Source: an uncultured Candidatus Saccharibacteria bacterium (GTDB lineage: Bacteria > Patescibacteriota > Saccharimonadia > Saccharimonadales > Saccharimonadaceae). From it: 64,000 bases of DNA. Shown here piece after piece: positions 15,762-24,947 of the stretch. The translations under genes were made by a program, and so were the position numbers. The number at the start of each line of letters is the position of its first letter. Within the stretch, counting starts at the first letter, position 1. The stretch covers positions 39,242 to 103,241 of the forward strand of contig CALHKE010000003.1 in the NCBI GenBank assembly GCA_938033695.1. Direction: 5' to 3'. The notes under the pieces were generated by a model. The model worked only from the letters and a program-made list of their open reading frames with translations, was not told where the DNA came from and made no database searches.

Positions 15762-17605
15762 TGATTAATCAAACTGTACGAATTATCCCAGAGAAAAATT
15801 CCAAAACCCCAAAAAGACGAATTGTATTTAAGAAAAATACACCGCTATTATTCTTTGCCTTTTTTATGGTTTTTGCATTAAGTTTTTTGATTCTCAAGAA
15901 TTTGAAAAAATCTATTGCCCTTAGCGTCTCTGATTTTCGCGCTGGAAATATTATTTCTGACTATATTATGTCAAATACTTCTACTATGAACGAAAGTCAA
16001 ATTCAGGAATTCTTAACTAAGAAAAATCCTTGTGGCGATACGAATATTTGGCGGGCTAATTATTATTCTGGTTATAAATATCATATTGAAAACGGAAAAT
16101 TTGTTTGTTTATCTCAGGAGACCTTTGAATATAATGGCGTTAAGCAAACCGCCGCTCAGGTGATTTATGAAGCCGCGCGTGATTATCGTATTAATCCGCA
16201 GGTTCTTTTGGTTTTAATTGAAAAAGAGCAGAGTCTAGTTTCTGATACTTGGCCGAATAGTATTCAATATCGTAGTGCCACTGGTTTTGGTTGTCCAGAT
16301 ACTGCAGAATGTGATTCGAAATATTACGGCTTTAGAAATCAAGTTAGGCACGCCGCTAAATTATTCCGCGATGTCTTAGATGGTGGCTACACGAATTATC
16401 CAGTTGGTCAAAATTTCATCTATTATAATCCAAACTTCGCTTGTGGTGGATCTCAAGTTTATATTGAAAACCTCGCTACTTCTGCATTATATCGTTATAC
16501 CCCGTATCAGCCAAACGCCGCCGCAGTAGCAAATTACCCTGGTACTTCTTATTGTGGTGCTTACGGTAATCGTAATTTTTATGCTCTCTTTATTCGTTGG
16601 TTTGGTGATCCAACTAGCAATGTTATTAAAAAAATTGAATTATCACCGATTGCTAAACCAGGTAATAACTCTAGCCGTGATGGTTCAATTGAAAATGGTG
16701 ATTATGAAATTAAAACTTCTATTGATCAATCTAAATATCTTGATGTAAGAGGTGCTGATAAGAATGAAAACGCTTTAGTTCAGTTATATCGTAAATGGCG
16801 TGAAAATAATCCAGCGCAAAAATGGGATATTGAAAGTATTGGAGATGAAATTTATCAGATTAAAAGTAAGCTTTCCGGTCTAAACTTATCTTATGACATT
16901 AACGATATTAGTGATTCACCGCAATTAAAACTTAAACCTGAAAATCTAGAAGATTGTGCGCAGCGTTGGAATATTCAACGAAACGGGAATGGTGAATTTA
17001 ATATTATTACTTCCTGCGATGTAAATCATGCGGTTGACGTTAAAGGTGCAAATAATACTGACGAAACACCAGTGCAGATTTATAAAAAATCTAATAACAA
17101 TAAGGCGCAAACTTGGTCATTGGAAAAAGTAGACACTAAAGAAACCCCTCAACTCATCCAAAATGGTATCTATAACCTCAATACCGCATTAAGTAACGCT
17201 CAATATCTGGATGTCGCAAGAGCTAACGTCGCAGATTATGCTAAAGTACAACTCTTCCATAAATGGCGTGAAAATAACCCCGCTCAGCAATGGGAGTTTA
17301 AGCACTTAGGTAACAACGAATATCAAATCGTCAGTAAGCTCTCTAATAAAGCTATCAGTGTCAATGAATCAAGAGTACTAAACGGAGAGCAATTATTCCT
17401 TCTTCCATCTAATCTAAATTCCTGCTCTCAAAAATGGAAAGCTGTCCAGCATGAAAATGGTTTCATCTTCAAGAGTGTTTGTAATCCAATTCTCGTGATG
17501 GACGTGAATGCAGCACTCGCTGTAGACAATAATAAAGTCCAACTCTGGTCCAGGTGGGGAGATACTAATAAGGCTCAGGTTTGGACTGTAAATAAAATAG
17601 ATTAA
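15761..17605 (+). CDS. Secreted lysozyme-like protein with two ricin-type lectin domains
   Basis: 614 aa. One membrane/signal segment (about 29-47), an alpha-helical domain (about 58-283) and two beta-trefoils (about 310-455 and 465-614). The trefoils have six QxW motifs at 353, 401, 450, 509, 557 and 606, three per domain. The first domain has MNESQIQEFL, NPQVLLVLIEKEQSLV, ATGFGCPD, YYGFRNQV, YTPYQPNAAA and AYGNRNFYALFIRWFG. From memory these resemble a domain of secreted actinobacterial proteins with a transglycosylase-like fold; E154 or E156 could be catalytic. A role in binding and cutting host wall is inference. Confidence 0.75.
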   Translation: MINQTVRIIPEKNSKTPKRRIVFKKNTPLLFFAFFMVFALSFLILKNLKKSIALSVSDFRAGNIISDYIMSNTSTMNESQIQEFLTKKNPCGDTNIWRANYYSGYKYHIENGKFVCLSQETFEYNGVKQTAAQVIYEAARDYRINPQVLLVLIEKEQSLVSDTWPNSIQYRSATGFGCPDTAECDSKYYGFRNQVRHAAKLFRDVLDGGYTNYPVGQNFIYYNPNFACGGSQVYIENLATSALYRYTPYQPNAAAVANYPGTSYCGAYGNRNFYALFIRWFGDPTSNVIKKIELSPIAKPGNNSSRDGSIENGDYEIKTSIDQSKYLDVRGADKNENALVQLYRKWRENNPAQKWDIESIGDEIYQIKSKLSGLNLSYDINDISDSPQLKLKPENLEDCAQRWNIQRNGNGEFNIITSCDVNHAVDVKGANNTDETPVQIYKKSNNNKAQTWSLEKVDTKETPQLIQNGIYNLNTALSNAQYLDVARANVADYAKVQLFHKWRENNPAQQWEFKHLGNNEYQIVSKLSNKAISVNESRVLNGEQLFLLPSNLNSCSQKWKAVQHENGFIFKSVCNPILVMDVNAALAVDNNKVQLWSRWGDTNKAQVWTVNKID

Positions 17606-17634
17606 TACCATCCATACTCTTTATGTTAGCGTGA

Positions 17635-17640
17635 TATAAT
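17635..17640 (+). promoter_or_regulatory. Extended -10 (TGATATAAT) of prs, leaderless type
   Basis: TATAAT ends 6 nt before ATG 17647, so the transcript likely starts at the AUG. Confidence 0.7.
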
Positions 17641-17646
17641 TGAAGT

Positions 17647-18582
17647 ATGAAGAAGGTAATACAGAATTGTCTAAAAAATTGTGTGCTCATCTCCGGCACA
17701 GACGAAAACTTATCCCAGAAAATTGCAGACCACCTCGGCCTTAAACTTGCAAAACGTACTTCCGATACCTTTAGTGATGGGGAGGTCCATGTACAAATTC
17801 TTGATGATATTAGAGGTAAAGACGTCTTTATTATCCAGTCCACTAATCCACCACTTGATCAACATCTATTTCCAGTACTCTTATTAGCTGATGCTGCTAG
17901 ACGTGGTTTTGCTAAGAGTATTAATTTGGTTATTCCATATTTTGGCTATGCTCGTCAGGACCGTATGGCGGAGCCAAATACTCCTATCAGTTCAAAGGTA
18001 ATTGCGGATATTTTATACTCCGTCTCGATTAATCATATTATTACTATTGATTTACATTCGGCTCAAACTCAAGGTTTCTTCGATATGACTATTGAAAATA
18101 TCACCCTTGAAAAACAATTTGCAGATTATATTAATAGTCATTTTAAGGCTAGCACTTTCGCTATTGCCTCACCAGATGCAGGTGGTGTAAAACGTGCACG
18201 AAAGATTGCGGATTTAGTTCATTGCAATGATGTCATTATTATTGATAAGAATCGTTACGTGAAAAACAAAAGCAAGGTTATGAATATTATTGGCGATCCA
18301 AAAGATAAAAATATTATCATCGTAGATGATATGATTGATACGGCTGGTACTATTTGTCATGCTGCTACCGCCTTAAAAGAGCATGGCGCTAAACATGTCA
18401 GCGTGATGGCTACTCACCCAGTTTTTAGTGGTAATGCATATGAAAATTTAGCTAATGATGATATAAATCGCGTTGTAGTGACCAATACGCTTGGGGTTAA
18501 AACAGATTTTAAGAAAGCAGACGTTATTGATGTATCTGAAATTCTTGCAGAAAATATTTATCAAATATTTAGTACTAAATAG
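17647..18582 (+). CDS. prs: Ribose-phosphate pyrophosphokinase (PRPP synthase)
   Basis: Makes PRPP from ribose 5-phosphate and ATP. 311 aa, class I length. Motifs: TFSDGEVHVQI, IIQSTNPP, IPYFGYARQDRM, IDLHSAQTQGFF, SPDAGGVKRARK and the PRPP-binding loop IIIVDDMIDTAGT. It lies 8 nt before a UbiA prenyltransferase that would use PRPP, which suggests dedication to a phosphoribosyl-lipid pathway in addition to nucleotide synthesis. Confidence 0.95.
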   Translation: MKKVIQNCLKNCVLISGTDENLSQKIADHLGLKLAKRTSDTFSDGEVHVQILDDIRGKDVFIIQSTNPPLDQHLFPVLLLADAARRGFAKSINLVIPYFGYARQDRMAEPNTPISSKVIADILYSVSINHIITIDLHSAQTQGFFDMTIENITLEKQFADYINSHFKASTFAIASPDAGGVKRARKIADLVHCNDVIIIDKNRYVKNKSKVMNIIGDPKDKNIIIVDDMIDTAGTICHAATALKEHGAKHVSVMATHPVFSGNAYENLANDDINRVVVTNTLGVKTDFKKADVIDVSEILAENIYQIFSTK

Positions 18583-18590
18583 GGAATTGT

Positions 18591-19445
18591 ATGGAAAAAA
18601 TTAAAAATATTATTAAACTTCTTCGCCCTAAACATTCAGTTAAAAATCTCTTAATCTTTCTCCCATTGATTTTTGGCCTAAAAGATCTTACGTTAAAAGA
18701 TTTTCGAACCAGCATTCTCGGGTTTATCGTTTTTTGTCTAGTTGCTTCATCTATTTATATTATTAATGACTATAAGGACATTGAAAAAGATCGTCTACAT
18801 CCGGTGAAGAAAAAACGCCCACTTGCTAGTGGTGCGGTTACGAAAAAAGAAGCCTGGATTACGCTGTCTATATTGCTGCTTATAGCAATTATCATCTCCT
18901 TTACTTTTCCTTTAGCATCAATCGGTCTAATTGCTGGATATTTTGTCTTGAATCTTGGTTATTCTTTGGGACTTAAAAATATTCCAATTCTCGACGTCGT
19001 AATCCTTACTTCAGGTTTTATGATTCGATTATTTTTAGGAAGTAGTTTATCTGGTATTGCTGTTTCGCCATTACTTTACCTTGTAGTAATGTCTGGTGCA
19101 TTTTATCTTGGTATTTCAAAACGTTACAATGAAATCATTAAAACCGGTAATCAGACACGCTCTGTATTAAAGAAATATAATGTGGAATATTTAAAATCCA
19201 TCATGAATATGTTCTTGGTATTAATCATTGTTTTTTACACTGAATGGTGTAGCAATGCCTATCCTGAGCATCGCGATCTATTCTTAGCTAGTGTGCCAAT
19301 GTTAATTGTTCTTATTATTTCTTATATCTATGTCGCTGAAAAAGATAAATACGGCGATCCAGCTGATGTAATTATGAAAAATAAACCTTTGATGCTTATT
19401 GGTTTCTTATTTATTATGTATTTAATGGTGATTATTCGGTTGTAA
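18591..19445 (+). CDS. UbiA prenyltransferase, decaprenyl-phosphate phosphoribosyltransferase type
   Basis: 284-aa polytopic membrane protein, about eight to nine segments. The first Asp-rich motif is NDYKDIEKDRLHPVKKKRP and the second region reads GISKRYNEI...TRSVLKKYNVEYL, a combination characteristic of DPPR synthases (Rv3806c family), which join PRPP and polyprenyl phosphate to begin decaprenylphosphoryl-arabinose synthesis in mycobacteria. Position directly after prs supports this. The lipid chain length and final sugar are unknown; no DprE1 or DprE2 gene is in the window. Confidence 0.85.
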   Translation: MEKIKNIIKLLRPKHSVKNLLIFLPLIFGLKDLTLKDFRTSILGFIVFCLVASSIYIINDYKDIEKDRLHPVKKKRPLASGAVTKKEAWITLSILLLIAIIISFTFPLASIGLIAGYFVLNLGYSLGLKNIPILDVVILTSGFMIRLFLGSSLSGIAVSPLLYLVVMSGAFYLGISKRYNEIIKTGNQTRSVLKKYNVEYLKSIMNMFLVLIIVFYTEWCSNAYPEHRDLFLASVPMLIVLIISYIYVAEKDKYGDPADVIMKNKPLMLIGFLFIMYLMVIIRL

Positions 19446-19446
19446 T

Positions 19447-19995
19447 ATGAATGTATATGATTTTGATAAAACAATTTATGATGGCGATGCGTCCTTAGAT
19501 TTTTGGAAATTTTCCGTCAAAAGAAAGCCGTCATTAGTGCTTTACTTGCCATACCAAGTTTTTTCCGCGGTATTATTCAAAGCTAAGATTATTAGCCGAA
19601 AAAAGTTCAAGGAAAACTTCTTTAGTTTTCTCATCTCGGTTAAAGATTTACATATCTCTGAATTCTGGGATCAACACCAAGTTAAAATTAAAGATTGGTA
19701 TTTAAAACAAAAACAATCTGATGATTTAATTATCTCAGCTTCGCCAGAATTTATCCTAAAAGAGATGACAGATCGTCTAGATATTAAACTAATGGGTACC
19801 AGAATGAATCCTCAAACTGGTAAAATTGATGGTGAAAATTGTCGAGCTGAAGAAAAAGTTAAACGCTTTTATCAATCTTATCCTGATGTAGAAATTAACA
19901 AATTTTATTCTGACAGTAAAAGTGATATTCCTCTAAAACAAATATCCAAACAGGCTTATCTTGTAAAAGGTAACGAACTTCAAGAATGGAAGTAA
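19447..19995 (+). CDS. HAD-superfamily phosphatase, possible phosphoribosyl-lipid phosphatase
   Basis: 182 aa. Motif I is DFDKTIYDGD (nucleophile Asp and the +2 Asp), motif II Ser lies in ISASPEF, and the acidic motif near the C-terminus reads FYSDSKSDIPL, as in SerB-like HAD-IB enzymes. ATG 19447 follows the UbiA stop by 1 nt. In the known arabinan pathway a phosphatase removes the 5-phosphate from DPPR; the position here suggests that job, but the mycobacterial candidate is from a different family, so the role is inference. Confidence 0.8.
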   Translation: MNVYDFDKTIYDGDASLDFWKFSVKRKPSLVLYLPYQVFSAVLFKAKIISRKKFKENFFSFLISVKDLHISEFWDQHQVKIKDWYLKQKQSDDLIISASPEFILKEMTDRLDIKLMGTRMNPQTGKIDGENCRAEEKVKRFYQSYPDVEINKFYSDSKSDIPLKQISKQAYLVKGNELQEWK

Positions 19996-19999
19996 ATAA

Positions 20000-20028
20000 A
20001 AATACCACCTATTTAAGGTGGTATTTTT
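20000..20028. terminator. Bidirectional terminator
   Basis: AAATACCACCT pairs with AGGTGGTATTT around a 5-nt loop, between convergent genes. Confidence 0.88.
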
Positions 20029-20043
20029 AATATTATTTACCTA

Positions 20044-22734
20044 TTATAAATCATTCATTAATAGGAACATCTCTGATGCATGCCAAGTGTGAGATAGTAA
20101 TACGGGATCTTGGATTTTATTATAATGTTCAGAGATAAACATTTGTGCTTCTGGTACGAAATCGTAAACGCCAGATTCATATGAAAGTGGATAGTATTCG
20201 TCTAGGATATGGACTGTTCCATAAAATCCAGTTCCATAATGTACTTGTGCCCATTCAAGATAAGGATAGAGTCTGTTTTCGTAGGTTTTTATATTGAATC
20301 TTGGTGTATCTTTATCCCACCAGCTTAGGCTACCATATAGATCTAATTTTTCTGGTAATCTTAGATAATTGCTTAGATCAATATTATTTTTCTTAGCGCC
20401 AAGTAATAGTAGACTTGTTGGATAATAATCCATCTGCTCGCCGTCTACTGGACCCATGAATAATCCGTCCTTTGACTTATTTTTTACCTCTTTAATAATT
20501 TTTTCAACTAAATCTTTACGATTGTTTTTTACTACACCTAAGATATAAAGAAGTTCCCCAGGATTATCGGCTTCCTTCAGCGAACAATTTTTATCGCCAT
20601 TGAGATACGATCTCTGGCAATCGTAAATATCGTTAACTGAGGCCAGCCAAGGCTCTAGTAGATGAGTATTATTAGTCTGTTCTAATACCATAGTGACTAA
20701 CATTGTATCTCTATACCAGGCATTAACATTCTTCTTGTAACCAATTAGATTTGGCTTTGGGATAACGCCATCAAAGTTAAATAAGATCTCCTGATGTAAT
20801 ACGCGCATAGTACTAGCATATTTTTTATTTTCAAGACGTGGTAGATTGAATTTAGTATTACCCTTAGTAATTATTTCTTTATGATGGTCATCTTCTATGT
20901 ATACACCATCTTCATTTTCGTAAATCCTTGTAATCCCGCCGTCCTTATTGGCGAGCAGTACAGTGTATTCATTTGGAATAATCAATTCATGGGTATAATT
21001 AAATTCTTTTAATACCTTCTTAGTATTCATATCAATTAGTTTTCCGCCTTTATAGAGAATTTTTTCGCGGTCTACCATACCGAAGAAGAAAATATCAGAA
21101 TATTTTTTATTAGTATCCTCGAATTTTTTTAATTCGAAGTTTTCATGAGTTAACTCTGTATTTAATTCGTAGTAATAATCTGCAAGACTTGCAACTAGTC
21201 TAGTGTTTTCTGGATTGTTCGTGAAAACCTTAAAATCCGCACCAGCCTCAGTTAGCGATTCTATGTGTCTGATTGGCCTATTAGCCATTTTATTATTCAT
21301 TAATTTTATTCCACCCACTAAGCAAAGTGAAATTAATAGTATTGTGATTAATGCTACGTGACGTTTTTTAACCGAGACTAAAATTAATGCAATTATAGCT
21401 AGTAAAATTACGATAAATAACTTTTTTGGCATCGTATGAGCAAAACCTAAAACTACATAAGTCGAGTGTAAGAAATAGATAATACCGAGTATCTGCAAGA
21501 TAATAAAAATATAGTAAGCGTAGCTGTAAAAACGCTTAAATTTGAACAATTTATTATAAAGTGGACCGTAATAGTTGGAGATAATATAAAAAACTATTAG
21601 TAACATCAAAAAGGTGTAATCTAGACAATAAAGGAAATTGGTCCCATAGCCATAGAAAATATGAAAGATAAAATTGAAACAATAGGCAATTAGAATACTT
21701 AAATAGAATCTATGTTTAATAATCTCATCTTTATGATTTTTAATAAATAGAATATTCATCAATATAAAGATTGAAAATAGTGTAACTGCTAGTATATTTA
21801 CACCTAGATTGTAATGAAAAAGAAATTCCATCGGATGTTTTTCAAACATAAAACTCATCTGAGAAATTGTGCTTGTTCTAATTTGCAATAACACATTATC
21901 TAGAGAAAATGATTTACTAACATACAGAAACTCTTCCGAATTTTTATTAATTAAGAAGTCTGAAACTGATACTGTAAAAAAGTTTGGCGCCGATTTCCAA
22001 AATAAATTTTGAATACAGGCAAAGAATGTTGTGATTGTAACTGAGAAGAAGATGATTGAGCAAAAAGTAATAAATTTATTCTTCAGTGATTTATTAAAGA
22101 AGATTATAAAGAATAGAAGAAAAATGAATTGAGCAAAATTTGTTACGGTGATGCTCATTGAGAATACACCAGCTAAAATTAAAAGCAGTAAATCTAGATA
22201 AGATAAGGATTTTTTCTTAATTAAGTATAGTCCAACAAGCCACATAAAAAGTAGGCCTAGTTCTGCATAGATGTAAGTTTCGAAAATTACTGAGAAAACT
22301 ACTTGAGGGAAGGATAAAATAAACAAAACCATAAAAGGCTTTAGTTTAAATTCACGTTTATTAAGTTTTCTTAAAATTAGATAAAATAGGACAACACAGG
22401 AAGCCCCAATTAATGCTTGATAGATAACGACCGCATTTAATTCACCAAAGATTTTCTTAAGTACTAACACAAAAGGCTGTGTTAAAAGTACGAATAGTGG
22501 ATGGACTTTAGTTCGATAATGATTAGCCTCAAAGCTTGTCATATCGTCATACACACGTGTTGTATCTGCGTTAAAGAAAACCCCGTTACTGACTGAATGA
22601 TTGGAAAAAATATTAACTATAAATAATAAAGATAAATTAAAAATAAAAGCTATAAAGAATACTTTTAGAATAGTTTTTATATCCTGATCTCTAGACTTTA
22701 ATAAATCTATTATTTTTTTTATTTTAGATTTCAT
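20044..22734 (-). CDS. GT-C-like membrane glycosyltransferase with extra C-terminal soluble domain
   Basis: 896 aa. Residues 1 to about 510 hold some twelve membrane segments; the first loop has FFNADTTRVYDDM and HYRTKVHPLF, similar to GT-C polyprenyl-sugar-using enzymes with acidic loop residues. The C-terminal 370 residues are soluble and contain VNAWYRDTMLVTMVLEQ, DNPGELLYILG, SKDGLFMGPVDGEQMDYYP and EWAQVHYGTGFYG, suggestive of an alpha/alpha-toroid glycosidase-like fold. ATG 22734 is chosen because AGGAGG lies 9 nt upstream; the frame is open 31 codons further. That ribosome site overlaps the stop of the preceding glycosyltransferase gene, so the two are coupled. Confidence 0.65.
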   Translation of the reverse strand: MKSKIKKIIDLLKSRDQDIKTILKVFFIAFIFNLSLLFIVNIFSNHSVSNGVFFNADTTRVYDDMTSFEANHYRTKVHPLFVLLTQPFVLVLKKIFGELNAVVIYQALIGASCVVLFYLILRKLNKREFKLKPFMVLFILSFPQVVFSVIFETYIYAELGLLFMWLVGLYLIKKKSLSYLDLLLLILAGVFSMSITVTNFAQFIFLLFFIIFFNKSLKNKFITFCSIIFFSVTITTFFACIQNLFWKSAPNFFTVSVSDFLINKNSEEFLYVSKSFSLDNVLLQIRTSTISQMSFMFEKHPMEFLFHYNLGVNILAVTLFSIFILMNILFIKNHKDEIIKHRFYLSILIAYCFNFIFHIFYGYGTNFLYCLDYTFLMLLIVFYIISNYYGPLYNKLFKFKRFYSYAYYIFIILQILGIIYFLHSTYVVLGFAHTMPKKLFIVILLAIIALILVSVKKRHVALITILLISLCLVGGIKLMNNKMANRPIRHIESLTEAGADFKVFTNNPENTRLVASLADYYYELNTELTHENFELKKFEDTNKKYSDIFFFGMVDREKILYKGGKLIDMNTKKVLKEFNYTHELIIPNEYTVLLANKDGGITRIYENEDGVYIEDDHHKEIITKGNTKFNLPRLENKKYASTMRVLHQEILFNFDGVIPKPNLIGYKKNVNAWYRDTMLVTMVLEQTNNTHLLEPWLASVNDIYDCQRSYLNGDKNCSLKEADNPGELLYILGVVKNNRKDLVEKIIKEVKNKSKDGLFMGPVDGEQMDYYPTSLLLLGAKKNNIDLSNYLRLPEKLDLYGSLSWWDKDTPRFNIKTYENRLYPYLEWAQVHYGTGFYGTVHILDEYYPLSYESGVYDFVPEAQMFISEHYNKIQDPVLLSHTWHASEMFLLMNDL

Positions 22735-22747
22735 TGCTAAACACCTC

Positions 22748-24901
22748 CTACTTATTCTTAAAATCTTCTGCAACTGTATCTCTAAAAACCTCGTACGAAT
22801 GATTTTTCTTGAGTAATTTTTGAGCATTTTTTACGTAAGTTTCTAATTTGGATTTATCTTTTTGAATATCTCTTAATTCTTTAATGTAACTATTTACATC
22901 CGTCGGATCATCAATTAGAATACCAGTCTTATTATTTTGAATAAATTCTTTAACCCCGCCGTCATTACTGGCGATAATTGGTAAACCTGCAGCAGTTGCT
23001 TCTAAGATAATATTTGGAATGCCGTCAGTTTCACTAGTATATAGTAATAAATCATAGTTATTGGTTGGAATACTTGAAAATCCATCAAAATGTCCACGAT
23101 AATTTATCGTTTCAATATCATCAAAATAGTTTGGATTAATTTCTTCTGAAAAATTCCCATAAATGTCAATTTCAAATTTACTACTTGGAAGTTTTTCGCC
23201 AATTACCTTCACTACGTTTGGTAGTTTGACGTAGGTAATTCTGCCAGCCCAGAGAATTTTTAGCTTATTTTCTTTGTGGATTACTGGTGTTTTACATTGA
23301 TCGGTAATCGGCTGATAATGCACCTTAAATAATTCAGGATCTAGGTAATGTTCCTTTCTGTATTCATCAATTACGGTTTGGTTATCTGTAAATACTTTCT
23401 TTAAGACATCCCTTAGCAATAGAATATATGGATTCACATAAGACATTCGTCCTTGATGATTACTACCCTCAATATAAACCGAAGCAAACACTGATGCGGT
23501 TAAATTAAAATTCTTTTTAAGCAGTAAAGTATGTCTTACTGCCCAGTTATAAGCAAACTCAGAATTAATAATATGAATATTTTTACAGCTTAATTGGGTA
23601 ATCAATCTGGAAAAAAGGTTATCTTGTTGATACCCAGATAATCCAATTGTTTCATTGCCAAAATCAATAAAGTCCACATATTCAGGCAATTTCTCCGCCC
23701 AAATATTATCAGCTGGAAGTGTGGAAAATACAGTAAAGTTCCAATCTGGATGGATATCTTTTAAAGCCTCAATCATATTAAATAATACTTTATCAGCACC
23801 ACCTTTAATTACCCAAGGCACTACAAAAACAAAATCAGGTTTACTAAATTTTAGTTTCTGTACTATCTGAATGAATGTTTTACCCACAATTACGTGTCCA
23901 ACTGGATTATAGTGTGTAAGTTTTTCCAAAAGATACCAATGTGGATAAAGTTGAGTTTCAATATGATTGATTTTTGTCCATTCGCGGATTAAGAAATCTG
24001 GAGTACGTTTATGGTTTAACTTTATTTCATGCTTATCCATAATTTTTAGAGTAAGCTTGGCTACTGGTGTAATAAAGAAATTTAAAAATTTATTATTACG
24101 GATTTTTTTATATAGAGCATAACCCTTAGTCCTTACCGGAACACCAATTTTGGAAATATCATAATTTTCATATAATTTTTGGATATTTTCAATATCAAAA
24201 ATATCCACGTAAGGAATTACAAAATTATTTGAATTATTAGTCGAGAGCATCGAGGTGTTTGATCTTCGATAGAAAAGCACAGTTTCTTTTGCTACGAGAT
24301 GGTTAATATTGGCATACATAGTTTCGAGATTAAAAATGTAATCTTCGTAGCCATAGCCATTACCTAACTTACGGTACGGAATTTTCAAAAATGTTTCGGT
24401 TCTAGCCATCACGACTGAGCCCCAACAATTTTCACCAACCATAATTGGGATTTGCTCCGTCAGTTTTAAGGAATCCTTCTGCATCATCAAAACATTTTTA
24501 ATATCTAGACCAAATGTTAAGACTGCTTCAGGGTATATTACGGCTTCTTGTTTAGAATTTTGTAATGTTTCATAAGCGGTTATGAGCCAATTATCGGAAA
24601 CTAAATCATCGGCATCCAAGAAGGCAATACATTCACCATCTGCATTCTGGGAAAGAAAATTACGTGATGAACCTAAATCACCGAAATGATTTTGGAAAAT
24701 TCTAAATTTTTTATTTTTTTCGTATTGTTTGAAATAATTAATAGTTTCTTCGTCACCATTATCGATATGAACTAAAAATTCGTAACTAATATTTTTTTCT
24801 TCAAGTTTTTCGACTGCTGCAAATAGGCTCAATATTGTTTTGTGCGCAATAATACCTTCATTATGCGCGGTCACCGCCACTGATAAATCAACTCTCTTCA
24901 T
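22748..24901 (-). CDS. Two-domain glycosyltransferase, GT2 + GT4
   Basis: 717 aa. The N-terminal GT2 domain (1 to about 230) starts DLSVAVTAHNEGI and has the metal/nucleotide site FLDADDLVS. A middle linker of about 130 residues follows, then a GT-B domain with FVVPWVIKGGADKVLFNM, KILWAGRITYVKLPNVV and the GT4 acceptor-donor motif YTSETDGIPNIILEATAAG. Two active sites in one chain suggest sequential sugar additions to one polymer. A minus-strand TATAAT 10 nt upstream (24912-24917) gives a near-leaderless start, divergent from the next gene. Confidence 0.9.
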   Translation of the reverse strand: MKRVDLSVAVTAHNEGIIAHKTILSLFAAVEKLEEKNISYEFLVHIDNGDEETINYFKQYEKNKKFRIFQNHFGDLGSSRNFLSQNADGECIAFLDADDLVSDNWLITAYETLQNSKQEAVIYPEAVLTFGLDIKNVLMMQKDSLKLTEQIPIMVGENCWGSVVMARTETFLKIPYRKLGNGYGYEDYIFNLETMYANINHLVAKETVLFYRRSNTSMLSTNNSNNFVIPYVDIFDIENIQKLYENYDISKIGVPVRTKGYALYKKIRNNKFLNFFITPVAKLTLKIMDKHEIKLNHKRTPDFLIREWTKINHIETQLYPHWYLLEKLTHYNPVGHVIVGKTFIQIVQKLKFSKPDFVFVVPWVIKGGADKVLFNMIEALKDIHPDWNFTVFSTLPADNIWAEKLPEYVDFIDFGNETIGLSGYQQDNLFSRLITQLSCKNIHIINSEFAYNWAVRHTLLLKKNFNLTASVFASVYIEGSNHQGRMSYVNPYILLLRDVLKKVFTDNQTVIDEYRKEHYLDPELFKVHYQPITDQCKTPVIHKENKLKILWAGRITYVKLPNVVKVIGEKLPSSKFEIDIYGNFSEEINPNYFDDIETINYRGHFDGFSSIPTNNYDLLLYTSETDGIPNIILEATAAGLPIIASNDGGVKEFIQNNKTGILIDDPTDVNSYIKELRDIQKDKSKLETYVKNAQKLLKKNHSYEVFRDTVAEDFKNK

Positions 24902-24911
24902 ATTAAGCCTT

Positions 24912-24941
24912 ATTATAGCACAGTCTATCTAATGATATAAT
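24912..24941. promoter_or_regulatory. Divergent pair of -10 boxes
   Basis: Minus-strand TATAAT at 24912-24917 (10 nt from ATG 24901) and plus-strand TGATATAAT at 24936-24941 (6 nt from ATG 24948) share a 47-nt gap. Confidence 0.7.
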
Positions 24942-24947
24942 TAACTT

